A stretch of 64,000 nt of DNA from Plectrocnemia conspersa. Its lineage: Eukaryota > Arthropoda > Insecta > Trichoptera > Polycentropodidae. The position numbers and the translations under genes are program-made. The notes under the pieces were generated by a model. It saw nothing but the letters and a program-made list of their open reading frames with translations. It was not told the origin of the DNA and ran no database searches. Of the stretch, positions 52,401 to 62,571 are shown piece by piece. Numbering within the stretch: position 1 is the first letter of the stretch; each line of letters starts with the position of its first letter. The stretch is from contig VTFK01000284.1 in the NCBI GenBank assembly GCA_009617715.1, positions 1-64,000 of the forward strand. The letters run 5' to 3'.

Positions 52401-54699
52401 TCAAGATTATAACTATTTATTAATTAATATATATTATAACTCTGACTTATCCGTGTTATTATTTCATTTAAAGCAATCTAAATAAACACAAATAAAAGTA
52501 TTTTATTCATTGTCAAAAAAATTTTCTCTGAACACAACATGTAAGTACATATTACAAAATATATGCTGAAGTCACACGAATGTAAATCCTAACAGAAGGA
52601 TCACAAGGATGTGTTGTCGAAGCCAAATTGTCGCAAGGCTCATGTGTTCGTTCAATATTAGGTGATGCCTTATTCGTGTCGAGAGGTGGAATATTTGACC
52701 CTTTTGACTAACCTAACACGCTTTCCGAACTTGCTTTATTAAACAGTTTTCGTGCTTATAGACCTGTGTAAACATTTCCAATCAAAATCATCAAATAATA
52801 ATCCTGAGATTAAATTGCATATAATATTTACTATATCGATTATTAAGATTAATTAAATATTGATTTTACTGAAGCATCCGTGTGATGCTAATTAAAATGC
52901 AATATCACACAAACCGGCAATTGAAATTTACAACGTAACGGTAAAATATAAATGGTTGTTTATGTGTAGTTTTATGTTGAAATACATACATATCTATATT
53001 ATTCACGGATATAAAAATTCAGTGAAAGTCCATTAAATCAACAGGTTTTTTCGTTAAGCGTTGATAAACTACATGATGTGTAGATGCGTTATATTTATAT
53101 ACTAAGATTTTTATTTCTAATGCATTTTTTTCTTATAATTTATTTGTATAATACATAGAGTTTTTGTTGTGATAATAGAAATAAGATTATTGATATGTAT
53201 AATTTAATTTATATAATTGATGATAAAAGAATTGCGTCCATGCTATGCTACCACTAAAGAATAATAATGTTGCCAATACTGATATAGGTATGCGAACCGA
53301 AACGATCCCCGCGTTACTTCTCCCTCAGCAATTGCACATTGCTAAATTCAAATTACGTTATCTTGTACAGGTAATAAGGCAAAGGTTAGTATCGGTGCTG
53401 AGGTTCACCATAAAAGCTTAAATCATGTTCTGAGAAGAATCGACGAAAATCTTGTTATTAATAATATTTTTTTTTACAACATCCTGATTATAATTAAAAA
53501 ATTAAATCTGTTTGATTTTTATTGCTGTGTATATAATATATATTAATAAACAAATCAATAATTAATCTATGTCAATTGACAAAAAATACATAGCTATAAC
53601 AATATCTGCATTACCATCAAGTTTCGATAAAATGTTTGAAAACCAGTTTTCAAATAATTTCTCGTCTCCAGCTCTTTGTGATAATCCATGCTTCCTGACT
53701 TCATAAAGGTTAAAGCTGATCTAAGCTAGAAGACTGAAAAGAACCAAGCCACACGAATTGTTAGAATCGTAATTATGTTAAGCCAAATGACAAAGAAAAT
53801 AATTCATATAGCGCACGTGTACCTGAGCAATTTACTCAAGTTAGAAAAATATTTTTTATTAGCTAGATTGTAAGTTTTCAATAAACACCTTTTAATGGAT
53901 TTATTAAAATAAATTAAAATAAAAGTGTTTTACAATTTGTTTGATTTAGCACTGATTTTGTAATATTTATTTTAATTGACTATAGAGTATTTTTTATTGT
54001 TTTAATACTGATTAAACTGAAATTTAGAGACTACAGATTCGAATGATGGTTTTTCTGACAACTGTTCAACTTACTAATACACAAGCAAAACAATTTCAAC
54101 CATCAGCAATAAATATAACATCATAATAGCCATTGAATTATAAATTACAGCAATGATTCAGTGTCAAAATACTAAATGCTAATCACCAAAATTTCATTGA
54201 CAGAGTTAACAATTCAATTTTTTATGAACCATGCCAGATGAACAACGCAATTTCCGGCAATAACCTTCACAAAGCATATATTTTATGGCAATTTTTTTAA
54301 TATTTATATATTAACTTAAGTCCACAATATAAATAACTTTGTTTACCTTGGCTTTATAATTAACCATCCACTTTAGTTATTTTTATCTTTAGCTTTAATT
54401 TTTTAAAATAATGATTTATTAATGAGTAAACGCTTTTTTTTAAATTATTGAATAATTTTATATATAATAGTGTATGTGTTTTTACAAAAAAATCGCTGTG
54501 ATTTAATCTTCCGCAGAGTGCCTGTGCTGCCAAACAAAACTCCATTATAATGGATCCTTGCAAAGGGACACCCATTGAATGTACAATGAGCCGTCTCTAA
54601 ACTTTGCATCACAAGGGTCAAAAGGTTTAATTAAAGCCTAGAAAACAACGGGTTTTAATGCGAAACACGCATTATTATGCATATAACACATTTTCTGCT

Positions 54700-54960
54700 G
54701 GAGCACTTTAAGGCTTTATGGTAAAAAGGTGCCGAAACTGGTTCATCGACCAATAAGGTCGTTAGCCCTACCGAGTCGATGGTAAAATATATTAATTAAC
54801 AAGGTCAGTCCGACAGACGTCAGACGGAAAGACAGAAAAAAAGTGTAACGGCACGGTTAAAAATTTTAACCGATAAATTGTTTTAACGCTATTAAAAAAC
54901 GCGGCTTCTGGGTTACAGTTAAACAACGACCAGCGTATGCAACCATCCTACTGAGATTTA
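54700..54960. other. GC-richer intergenic island
   Basis: Located between the two convergent genes, with no reading frame and no repeat partner. A short gat-repeat follows at 54965-54995. Function unknown. Confidence 0.25.
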
Positions 54961-54964
54961 TACG

Positions 54965-54995
54965 ATGATGATGATGCTGATGATGATGATGATGC
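54965..54995. repeat. (GAT)n microsatellite
   Basis: About ten GAT/GCT-type triplets in a row, with two interruptions by gct. Confidence 0.85.
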
Positions 54996-55169
54996 TAACA
55001 AATTTGTATTCTCATTGCGAAGTAGCCGTAGCGAATTTGTATTAGTTTGTAGACGGTGACTATGCAATTTTATTTTATATTGTTTTTATTATATAGAAAT
55101 TGTTCGGCGATCCTTGTAATTGCACAATTCCCATTAAGCCATACCCATAGTAAATTTTCTTGACTGTTT

Positions 55170-55308
55170 TTACCTTACTACATTATCTATGTCATCTGCA
55201 TAGGCAAAGATTTGTACAGATTTATTATTTATAATGCTTGTAATAATGACTTTGGCATCTCTGGTTAACTTTTCCAGTGCAATATTAAAAACAGGCATAG
55301 CTAACTAA
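55170..55308 (-). pseudogene. LINE reverse transcriptase fragment with YADD
   Basis: On the - strand LAMPVFNIALEKLTRDAK and then KSVQIFAYADDIDNVVR match the conserved LLFNIALEKVxRD to YADDIDIIGR block of non-LTR retrotransposon RT, with the YADD catalytic motif intact. Stops on both sides show decay. Confidence 0.85.
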
Positions 55309-55516
55309 TAACAGAATCATGCAAAACATGAGAGCTCAGCTTGACAGGAAGGCCAAATTTATATACAGTCAATATCAAAATATAATTACTATCCAAAATT
55401 ATAAAAAAAAAATTCGAGATCAAGATCATCAAAAATAATATACATAATCATTTGCGAGGGGGGCATTTCTCCCCTTGAAATTGTCATTAAATGAAATACG
55501 ATCAATCTCAATGAAA

Positions 55517-55584
55517 TATAAATATATTATAAAATGATCACTGACATGCATATAAATATATTATAAAATGATCACTGACATGCC
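55517..55584 (+). repeat. 34-bp tandem duplication
   Basis: The unit tataaatatattataaaatg plus atcactgacatgc occurs twice back to back, identical except for the last base. Confidence 0.95.
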
Positions 55585-55650
55585 AACTCTAAATCAGAAA
55601 TTCTCAAAATAGCTAAAAAAAACAGACTTGAATCTATTCTAAAAATATTT

Positions 55651-55932
55651 TTTTAAATATGTCATTTCAGTGAAATCATATCCGAATATATTTTCACTGA
55701 TAGATAAATATTTTTAGCAGTGAAAATATAATTCATCTGGCAGGTGCTAATAAATTTTCAATACTAATAACATATATTTACATATTTATTTATATGTGAT
55801 GTATAAATGTTACAATGAATGTGTATTTATCGATGAAGTTATATTTTTACTAGTGATGACCAAATACATTTTCACCGGAAGATTTATATTTCTACTTGCT
55901 AAAATATAAAGCGCTAGTGAAATTATATGCTT
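55651..55932. repeat. Dispersed repeat built on TTTTCACTAGTGAAA-like units, copy 2
   Basis: Same orientation and order of blocks as 4661-4955 (agtgaaatcat, ttcactgatagat, ggtgctaat, ccaaatacattttcacc). The copies have diverged moderately, as expected for an old family. Confidence 0.75.
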
Positions 55933-56604
55933 CCCTAAAATGTATATGTAATTTAATCTTACAGTTGCGAAACGTTCATTTGCTGTTTAAACCCAAACCG
56001 AAACCCAACTTGAGCTAATGAAAGTTCTAAAAATTATTACAGTTTCATTAGGTAAAACATACATAAATATCACTGATAAATACACTAAAAAAAAAACATA
56101 TTTTATTTTCATACATTCTTTATCTACCTAATTATATTATCATTTAATAATAAATATATTTGAGCAATAAATAATTTATATATCACAATAAGATAATTTT
56201 GAACCAATCAGATCAAGATTTTCATTAAAAATATAATAATTTTGTTTTACCTAACATCGAATAAAAATAATTTATAATTAAATAGATCACAATATTTTTA
56301 TCATATAAATATTGAAAATAAATAAATTATCTTAACACATGGTCACCATACATCTACTGAATTTTTACAAGTAATCAAAACACAAACGTTAACCGTAATA
56401 TACACATAATAAGCGTTTAGATTAATAATGAAATGTAGGACGAATACAAATTTAGCCTACAATATCTCAAAGACGCAATTTACTATATAATAATATTTAA
56501 TAGCAACATTTGACTATAATTTCGCAAAGCTAACCTCAAACTGGCTTTTAGAGATTATGGCGATTTTTTCTTATTCAATAAATAATAGATTTCTTCACAC
56601 ACTC

Positions 56605-56814
56605 TCATTCGAGACACGGTAACTGTTCATACTTTAAGCATACTCCTATATTGTCTTCAGGGTTTAATTTAGCCGTAGGTGGACCAAATTTAACACCGAC
56701 TGCGAAGGGTTTGATTGAAGTTTCAATCCTGCATAACTGACCGCTGGGTAGATTCGGGCAAAAGGTCGAGCCGCAGTGGAATGGGTCGCAAACGCCCGGG
56801 CTGAAGGAACCGGT
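56605..56814 (-). CDS. CUB gene exon 9: last exon and stop
   Basis: Begins after a tttttcag acceptor with TGSFSPGVCDPFHCGSTFCP and ends KYEQLPCLE followed by TGA (plus-strand 56605-56607). It contains six cysteines. The stretch FAVGVKFGPPTAKLNPEDNIGV resembles the closing beta-strands of a CUB domain. No membrane anchor follows, so secretion is expected. Confidence 0.88.
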   Translation of the reverse strand, partial: TGSFSPGVCDPFHCGSTFCPNLPSGQLCRIETSIKPFAVGVKFGPPTAKLNPEDNIGVCLKYEQLPCLE

Positions 56815-59800
56815 CTGAAAAAAATATATAATATTAAACTATGTATTGCATAACAATTTGATATTATTTGACACTATATATAATATATAAAACGTTTATG
56901 CATTTTAATTAATTGTATATATATCAAAATATTGTGGTTCAACATTCACTTATACACAATAACATCAGAAAAAATCTTTAATCAGTGATTGTGCTTAAGC
57001 TGAAAAATAAAATACTTTTAAATATATTCATTTTTTATAGTTTAAAGTGACTAAAGTTGAATTTGTATTTCTGAATATTAGTAGAAAATATATACAATAC
57101 AATTTAGAGTTGCGACATTGTGTATGCCGTTTCCGCTAGGGTTCAACATGACAGAGTTTATCAGATCTTAAATTATAATATTGACAAGCTCAAGTTTCAT
57201 TTGGTAATCCATCAATTAATGACAATGAAAAGTATTTAAATTATGTTGTGGATTGAAAGCAGGAAGAGGAAAGAAGAGAAGGCCATCCATTGTCATTGAT
57301 AAATTCAAAGATCATTTCGATAGGAAATGATCTATGAACCTTATGAACAATAGCAAGATGTACAGAGCTATTCTTTATGCTACAGTAACCAAAATATTAA
57401 ACTATTAAAAACGATCGAATAAACTAGCCTTGTACTCAGGCTCACCAAAATCATTTAGGTTCATAGTGACTATATTATCAATTTAATAATAAAATTCTTT
57501 ATTGGAATATAAAAATATTTTAAACAAAGCTTTATTTAAAACAGAAGACAGTGGTTCAATTTATTTTATTATAAGAATGAAATTTAATTTAAAATAATAA
57601 GCACAGTTTAACATTCGCTGACGATTTGCCAATGATTACATTTGCGGCGAAGAAATTTCATTTGTAGGTAATTGTATGCATTATATCTGCACAAATGAGA
57701 ACAGTGACCGATTTGTATTATTATAATGTACAATGTGCTTGGAAAAGTATGTTAGGTTATTGTATTTAATACATAAAATAATTACCCCTAAAAATTCATC
57801 TCCATCACAAGGAGTAATTATTCTGTCTTGGCATCGCTGACGACCAAAACTAGACACTCCTTGGCCGTAGTTTCCGTAACCCCAATACCTCCATAACTGT
57901 TGATCGTTTTTATTAGCAGCTCCAATATGCTGAGCGTAAGGACTCCATCTAGTAAACTGTCTTTCTGATATCTATAAAGAAACACTCATTTAACTTCTAT
58001 ATATTTTATTCCTAAACAAAATCCTTTTTGTATTTACTCTACTCGCTGCTATTTGACCATCTCCTGAGCCCATAAAATTATCATCTTCTACAGTTTCTAC
58101 AGATGGATCACCTAAAAACATATTCAAATCAAAAAGATATATTTTATAAATTATTAAATATTCAATTACCCATCGCAGTATCCATTTGCGCATTTCCAAT
58201 ATTTCCAGGACTTCCGAGATTTCCAGGACTTCCAAGATTTCCAGGGCTTCCAAGATTTCCAGGGCTTCCAGCTCCCATTAATCCACCTCCATTGATACCT
58301 GCTTTAACAATTATGAATGAAAGAATACTTATTTATATATTTTAAAACATTTTATACTACCTCCTGGCGTTTCCAGGGCCGCATTTTGTCCTATTCTAAA
58401 ACTTCTGGCGTCGCATGGTTCGTAAGCAATGGAACACATGCCTCTGGTTTGTCTCACGCAAGATTTATAATCTTGTCTAGCTAGATGTCTTCCATTTTCG
58501 GCGTAGTTTAGTGTTTGTATGTAACCTGAAGATGATTAAAAATATTATTAATTTCTTACAGAGCAAAAAATACATTTAAAATCAATCTAAAAAAAATGTG
58601 ATTTATGAATACGCCACAGTTTGATAACTAGTTATATTACGTGACTGTAGAAAAGGCAACCATGCTAAAGGTCACTCAAAGACGAAAACGACTTAATCAA
58701 CGCCATTTTTTGATTTCAATGAATTTGTGAAATGGGAGTTACATATCAGAAAACAGTGAATTAATATTTTAGTTTCATTTTACAATAAGACGTTTGGTGT
58801 ATTGAGGATGATTAAAAATTGATTGAAAACATATATTTTATTAGAAATCTTAAGAATAATGATTAATAGTATAAAATGGTGACTCCCAGATTTTCTGACA
58901 CGTGACACACTTTTGCGACCCACCTGGTTAAATTAACATTTTTTTTACTAAAAAAACTCATTCCTCGAGGGCTGAATATTTATGTAAAGAAATATCTCAT
59001 ACTAAAGCACGCATTTTTTAAAATTGCCAATTTGACACAATAATGGCCGTAGCGTGAGAAATTTTATGATTTTTTCCATACATAAATATAAAGATGAGCA
59101 GTGAATTTCTTGAGTACTATTTTATAATAATATATTAAAATTACAATTATATTGTATGATACAATATGTACAAAAATAGTATCTTATATATTTCAAAATA
59201 TTTTTTTTCTTTGACCGAAATATTATGATACAATCGACGCGTGATAATTTATATTTTCCTATATTTTATAACGTGTATGTTCTTCATTTCTGTAACATTT
59301 GTTAAACTATGTCAATAGCCCCGAACTGATTTACATAAATTATATATAAGAGACATTTTTATTCAGAAATGGTTTTTCCATAAATTTGCGTTAATTTTAT
59401 ATATCAAATGTTACAAAACAAATAATATGCAAATCAATTATCTTATAATAATGTATTAGTTTATTAGGGTCACAATATAATATATTAAACCAAACACAAA
59501 TTTCGTCATAACTTTGTGTATATGTTACATTGAATGTATTTAAAGGTCAGAATGGCGTAGTCCGAAAGAACTAGATTGCTAACCCAGAGGCCACGGGTTC
59601 GAGGAACGAGTAAAACTATGATATTTAATTACGTCCTCATTTAAAGTAACGTACAACTTTAAAATTATAATGTAAAAATAGATCTATAGTATATAAAAAT
59701 ATATGTTTATTTGCTTTAATAAACCATATATATATTTAATGTCAATGCCATGAAAACCATAATGAAAATTTACCTTTCTTGGTTGTAAAATACTGAAGAC

Positions 59801-60619
59801 ATCCGGCTGGTGCTCTTTGAGCGAACGGAACTTGCATAACTTTGATCTCCCAAAACCGCTGCAAATTAGGTCTAGTCATCTTCAAATTGATCAACACCCT
59901 GTTCACATTCTTGTCCAGGTCGTAGTAGACTTTAAATTAAAATCATCATTACATCATCGCATTCATTCATAGGGAGAAAAAAAGCATAATGGTTGTAATG
60001 AGTCGGCATTACTTACTGTGCTGATCGCTGTTCTGACCGCAAATGTTAAAATCTTTGGAGTTGCCACCTGTTATGGTGAACACGTCAGAATCGCATTCTC
60101 CTGTCCGCCTATTAGGTTGACCCTGAATAGAATAATATATATATTTATATATATATATATATCATAAAAAAAAATAGTATATATAAATATACCATATTAA
60201 AATGTATAAAATCTAGGCGCAATTGAGATGCTCCATCCATTTTCTTGACTATTAAAGAACATCCACCCATACTCCTAGATAAGCTCGGAAACTCAGGCGA
60301 TATAAAGTAGGTTAAATTGTTAGTGATCTCCTTGCCGCACGAGACTGTAACTGTATGAGAAAAGTTTTTGTAATTAAAAAAAAAACAATGTATTTAGAAG
60401 TAAATAATGTTTTTGTAACTCACATACACAACAAACTCCAAACCCATGTGCGCAAGAGCCGCTCGATATACCGCTGCGTCTTCTGCAAGAGTATGGATTT
60501 AGGCACAATCCAGATCTTCTACCATCTTGAGCCTTGCATTCGTGTTCTTCGCCGAATGAGAAGAAGTTAAACATTGAAAGACCTGTGAATATAAAACAAG
60601 GAATGAAGCAGATTCTCAT
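56605..60619 (-). CDS. Secreted CUB-domain protein, nine exons, 459 aa
   Basis: Joining the nine - strand exons (60424-60619, 60193-60350, 60017-60122, 59774-59929, 58361-58525, 58170-58298, 58038-58111, 57786-57971, 56605-56814) gives 1380 bases, one open frame and GT-AG junctions throughout. Residues 1-15 form a hydrophobic signal-like start. Residues 28-66 are a Cys-rich module ending GFGVCCVF, which in arthropod proteins of this kind precedes a CUB domain. The first CUB-like region is about 67-190 and a second begins about 195 (GCLQYF) and is interrupted. Residues 255-345 are a low-complexity insert with a collagen-like Gly-X-Y run. The second CUB resumes with paired cysteines and ends at residue 459. 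CUB domains bind proteins or carbohydrate outside cells; no protease domain is present. No individual orthologue is recognised. It lies tail-to-tail with Shaw. Confidence 0.88.
56815..57785. other. CUB gene intron 8
   Basis: AT-rich with no exon seen. A purine-rich stretch at 57245-57290 (aggaagaggaaagaagagaagg) stands out and may be a transposon remnant. Confidence 0.7.
57786..57971 (-). CDS. CUB gene exon 8: second CUB continues
   Basis: This 62-codon phase 0/0 exon runs from tttatag|ATATCA to TTAGGG|GTAATT. It encodes ISERQFTRWSPYAQHIGAAN, then YWGYGNYGQGVSSFGRQRC and CDGDEFLG. It is rich in aromatic residues and contains two cysteines. Confidence 0.87.
58038..58111 (-). CDS. CUB gene exon 7: acidic linker
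   Basis: Runs from ttttag|GTGATC to AGTAGA|GTAAAT. It encodes DPSVETVEDDNFMGSGDGQI and AASR, an acidic, Gly/Ser-containing linker with no domain. Phase 1 start, phase 0 end. It is close to exon 6 (58 bases apart). Confidence 0.85.
58170..58298 (-). CDS. CUB gene exon 6: collagen-like Gly-X-Y insert
   Basis: This 129-base phase 1/1 exon runs from aaagcag|GTATCA to GATGG|GTAATT. It consists mostly of an 18-base tandem repeat giving alternating GSP and GNL triplets, nine Gly-X-Y triplets in all, ending GNIGNA and then QMDTAMG. Symmetric phase means it can be skipped without breaking the frame. The + strand frame over the same bases (Phe-Pro-Gly-Leu-Pro-Arg) is a shadow. Confidence 0.85.
58361..58525 (-). 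CDS. CUB gene exon 5: second CUB, N-terminal half
   Basis: Runs from cttcag|GTTACA to CCAGGAG|GTAGTA. It encodes YIQTLNYAENGRHLARQDYK, then SCVRQTRGMCSIAYEPC and the start of the insert (ALETPG). Three cysteines follow the spacing seen in the second CUB of arthropod paired-CUB proteins. Phase 1/1. Confidence 0.87.
58526..59773. other. CUB gene intron 4
   Basis: Holds the tRNA-like sequence at 59545-59612. Otherwise AT-rich and unremarkable. Confidence 0.7.
59545..59612 (+). pseudogene. tRNA-like sequence (pseudogene or SINE head)
   Basis: Has an A-box-like tggcgtagtccg, an anticodon-loop-like ttgctaa, and a B-box-like gggttcgagg with tRNA-like spacing. The stems pair poorly and the acceptor stem does not close, so it is not an intact tRNA. 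A tRNA-derived SINE head is likely. It lies in intron 4 of the CUB gene. Confidence 0.45.
59774..59929 (-). CDS. CUB gene exon 4: CUB end and link to second CUB
   Basis: Runs from atttaaag|TCTACT to AAGAAAG|GTAAAT. It encodes YYDLDKNVNRVLINLKM, then FWEIKVMQVPF (the closing strands of the first CUB) and GCLQYFTTKKG, which opens the second. Length 156 bases, phase 1/1. Confidence 0.88.
60017..60122 (-). CDS. CUB gene exon 3: CUB central strands
   Basis: Runs from attcag|GGTCAA to CACA|GTAAGT. It encodes GQPNRRTGECDSDVFTITGG and then DFNICGQNSDQH. The ECDSDVF and ICG positions fit the CUB cysteine pair and the loop following it. Phase 0 start, phase 1 end. Confidence 0.87.
60128..60180. repeat. 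AT microsatellite in CUB gene intron 2
   Basis: Interrupted (AT)n with a run of A, lying in the 70-base intron between exons 2 and 3. Confidence 0.85.
60193..60350 (-). CDS. CUB gene exon 2: first CUB region, start
   Basis: Begins after a catacag acceptor and ends at ATATG|GTATAT. It encodes TVSCGKEITNNLTYFISPEFP and then a segment with GGCSLIV. The SCG start, the aromatic-Pro (SPEFP) motif and the spaced second Cys are the usual opening of a CUB fold. One N-glycosylation sequon, NLT, is visible. It ends in phase 0. Confidence 0.88.
60424..60619 (-). CDS. CUB gene exon 1: signal peptide and Cys-rich module
   Basis: Taken from the ATG at 60619 (MRICFIPCFIFTGLSMFNFF) to the donor GTAT|GTGAGT. 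It ends CAHGFGVCCV plus one base. The Cys-rich part has about seven cysteines after residue 27. The start is uncertain: an in-frame ATG lies 11 codons further up (60652), and a good acceptor (tttatattcacag) at 60583-60584 would instead begin the exon at 60582 and move the signal peptide to an exon not identified here. Confidence 0.72.
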
Positions 60620-60910
60620 TATGTGCATATATAAAAAAATTACAAAATTCAATATTGCTGAGTGAAATGACAGATGTTGTATTTTATAATGACAACTGTA
60701 TAATCTGCAACAAACTATTTTTTATCATAGCGATATTATTTATTTAATAATTAAATAGCTGTTATAATATGAAAAAAATCTCAACTATGGTGTTTTTTTT
60801 TCGAGGAAGAACTTTTAAATAAAATAAAGCACATAAAAATCGTGGTAGTAGCCATGATAATAACTTTATCGGAGAGATGATTTTATACCATTAGAGAATA
60901 AATATGATTG

Positions 60911-61146
60911 CTCAAATCAAACGCAATCTGGAAGTCCAATTTTCTACCACTTTTTCAAGCAGCTGTTGGCTTTAACCTTTTGAGTCGTCCATCGTCTCTG
61001 GTTTATCGACGTAGACTAGTGACTGAGAAAAAAGGTGTTAAATCACACGTTCTTAGAGGCCAATTCACAGGTTCTTTCAGCAAAATTATGCGCTCAGCGA
61101 ATGTTTTCTTTAATAAACTAATTGTACGCGTGAACCAATATTCGGT
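60911..61146 (-). pseudogene. Mariner transposase C-terminal fragment
   Basis: On the - strand, RTISLLKKTFAERIILLKEP, then VNWPLRTCDLTP and, after a frameshift, SLVYVDKPETMDDSKG and LLEKVVENWTSRLR follow the PVNWPxRSCDLTPLDYFLWGY to ENWTxR region of mariner transposases. Stops and a deletion after CDLTP show it is dead. It belongs to a different branch from the element at 36358-37055. Confidence 0.8.
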
Positions 61147-61384
61147 TGTTACAACAGTACTAATATTCAGTTGTTACAACAAAAAAACATATGAAAAAAA
61201 TAAAATATAAATCATGTTAGAATTAAAAAACACACATCAACATTATTACTTATTTTTATTATATAGTCCATTGTACAACCTAAATTTAGTTTTATTTTTA
61301 TATGAAAAATGTTTTTTTTTTAAACATATATTTCGCGCAATTTTTTAATTATTTAAATATAAATATTGAGACATACTTATGGAT

Positions 61385-61900
61385 AATATTTAAAACCAAT
61401 TTTTAGTGAAGCATATTCCGTGGACTATTTAGGTAAAAATATATCTGAATGTAGATAAAAATGTATAAATAGTAGAAAGAATTTCGTGTATGCAATACCT
61501 GCCTTTGCTTCCACTTCGCCAACCATCCTTATCATAAAAAGAACGCGGTCATTTCTCTCTTACATAATATAATCACTGTGAACTGCTAAGTACCGTTAGA
61601 TTTGCCTGATATAAAGCAAATGTATATCTTTTATGTTGATACTAAGATTTTTTTGCATAGGTCTTCTACTAAAAGGGATAATAATATTCTATTTTGATAT
61701 GCTACCTTGATAAAAGGTTAATTCCCTACAATTATTTTACGCTTTTGCTTTCGTTTTCATAGTTTTAAGTCATCGTTTTCAACAAATACGATGTACGGAT
61801 TAAAAAATAAATAAATAAATATTTTCGGTAACACGGTATTTCATTTTTGTCCCAATACTGGTATTACCGGTATCGGTACTAACGATATTGCAATTCCTAT
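61385..61900. mobile_element. hAT-like element with ACCGGT-type ends, third copy
   Basis: The core matches the other two copies. The right end is well kept: tattaccggtatcggtact, then gatattgcaattccta. The left end was not found. Confidence 0.65.
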
Positions 61901-62392
61901 TTGGAAATAATCAACAAGGTGGTTTCCATTGTCTGGGATCAGACATGCCACTAAAAGTATGTTTATTAATTAGGCAGATAAAAACTAGCAATTAACAAAA
62001 TTAATTATGGTGCAATAAAAAAGGTATAGATTCATTTAAAAAATCTTTACTGAAAATATTAGAAGTCTATGACGCTACTAATAGAGCCCATAATAAAAAA
62101 AGTTATTAGCGAGTACAAAAAAAAAATTTCATACTAAAAGGTAAAATACTTTTCCTAAAAATATTTTATTTTGCAAAGAATTCTTTCAGGCAGATCTGTA
62201 TGAAAGTTTCTTAGAATATTCACAAATCTTTAATCACTAAAATAATTATAAATTTTATTATTACTTTTACACATAAAATTTATTTATCTAGTTCTAAGGT
62301 TCTAAATGAGATGCAAAGGGAGTGAACGCTTACGCGATCTTCGACCAAGGGTATCCAAGTTCACATAATAAGTTTACCGGGTTATTGCTTAC

Positions 62393-62571
62393 CTGTTATT
62401 CAAGTTATCCGCGTAATACTTTAAAGGTAAAGTAGTGTGCGAAACGGAATTACTCTGGTGGGTTACCTGTGTCAGGTCGTATTCCGTTACTTCAACCATT
62501 CTGGTCATCTTATCAGGATCTTTATTATAATATTGGGAACGCGGTCTCCTTCGTTTGAAACGACATTCCAA
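62393..62571 (-). CDS. Orphan coding exon of an unidentified gene
   Basis: This is a 179-base open segment between an acceptor (gtttgttag) at 62572-62573 and a strong donor (AACAG|GTAAGC). It reads LECRFKRRRPRSQYYNKDPD, then KMTRMVEVTEYDLTQ, VTHQSNSVSHTTLPLKYY and ADNLNN. The Arg/Lys-rich start after a cysteine looks like the cytoplasmic side of a single-pass membrane protein. An internal donor (ACACAG|GTAACC) could shorten it to 62467-62571, phase 0/0. The other two frames are closed. It does not join the CUB gene's coding frame in phase, so it probably belongs to a different gene, or less likely a 5' untranslated exon. I do not recognise the family. Confidence 0.5.

Larger units (their letters stand above)
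47781..56604. other. Intergenic region between convergent genes
   Basis: No gene found. Holds an hAT-like/MITE repeat copy (48605-49480), a GC-richer island (54700-54960), a GAT trinucleotide run (54965-54995), a LINE relic on the - strand (55170-55308), a 34-base tandem duplication (55517-55584) and a dispersed repeat (55651-55932). GC-richer stretches at 52590-52720 and 53230-53400 are unidentified. Part could be Shaw 3' UTR. Confidence 0.6.
60653..62392. other. Region upstream of the CUB gene
   Basis: Contains a mariner transposase relic on the - strand (60911-61146) and an hAT-type MITE copy (61385-61900). No promoter motif or exon that I can support. Confidence 0.6.

Noticed and set aside
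58103..58345. + strand frame rich in Phe-Pro-Gly-Leu
   Set aside because: Antisense reading of the collagen-like repeat of CUB exon 6. The - strand frame is supported by splice sites and phase.
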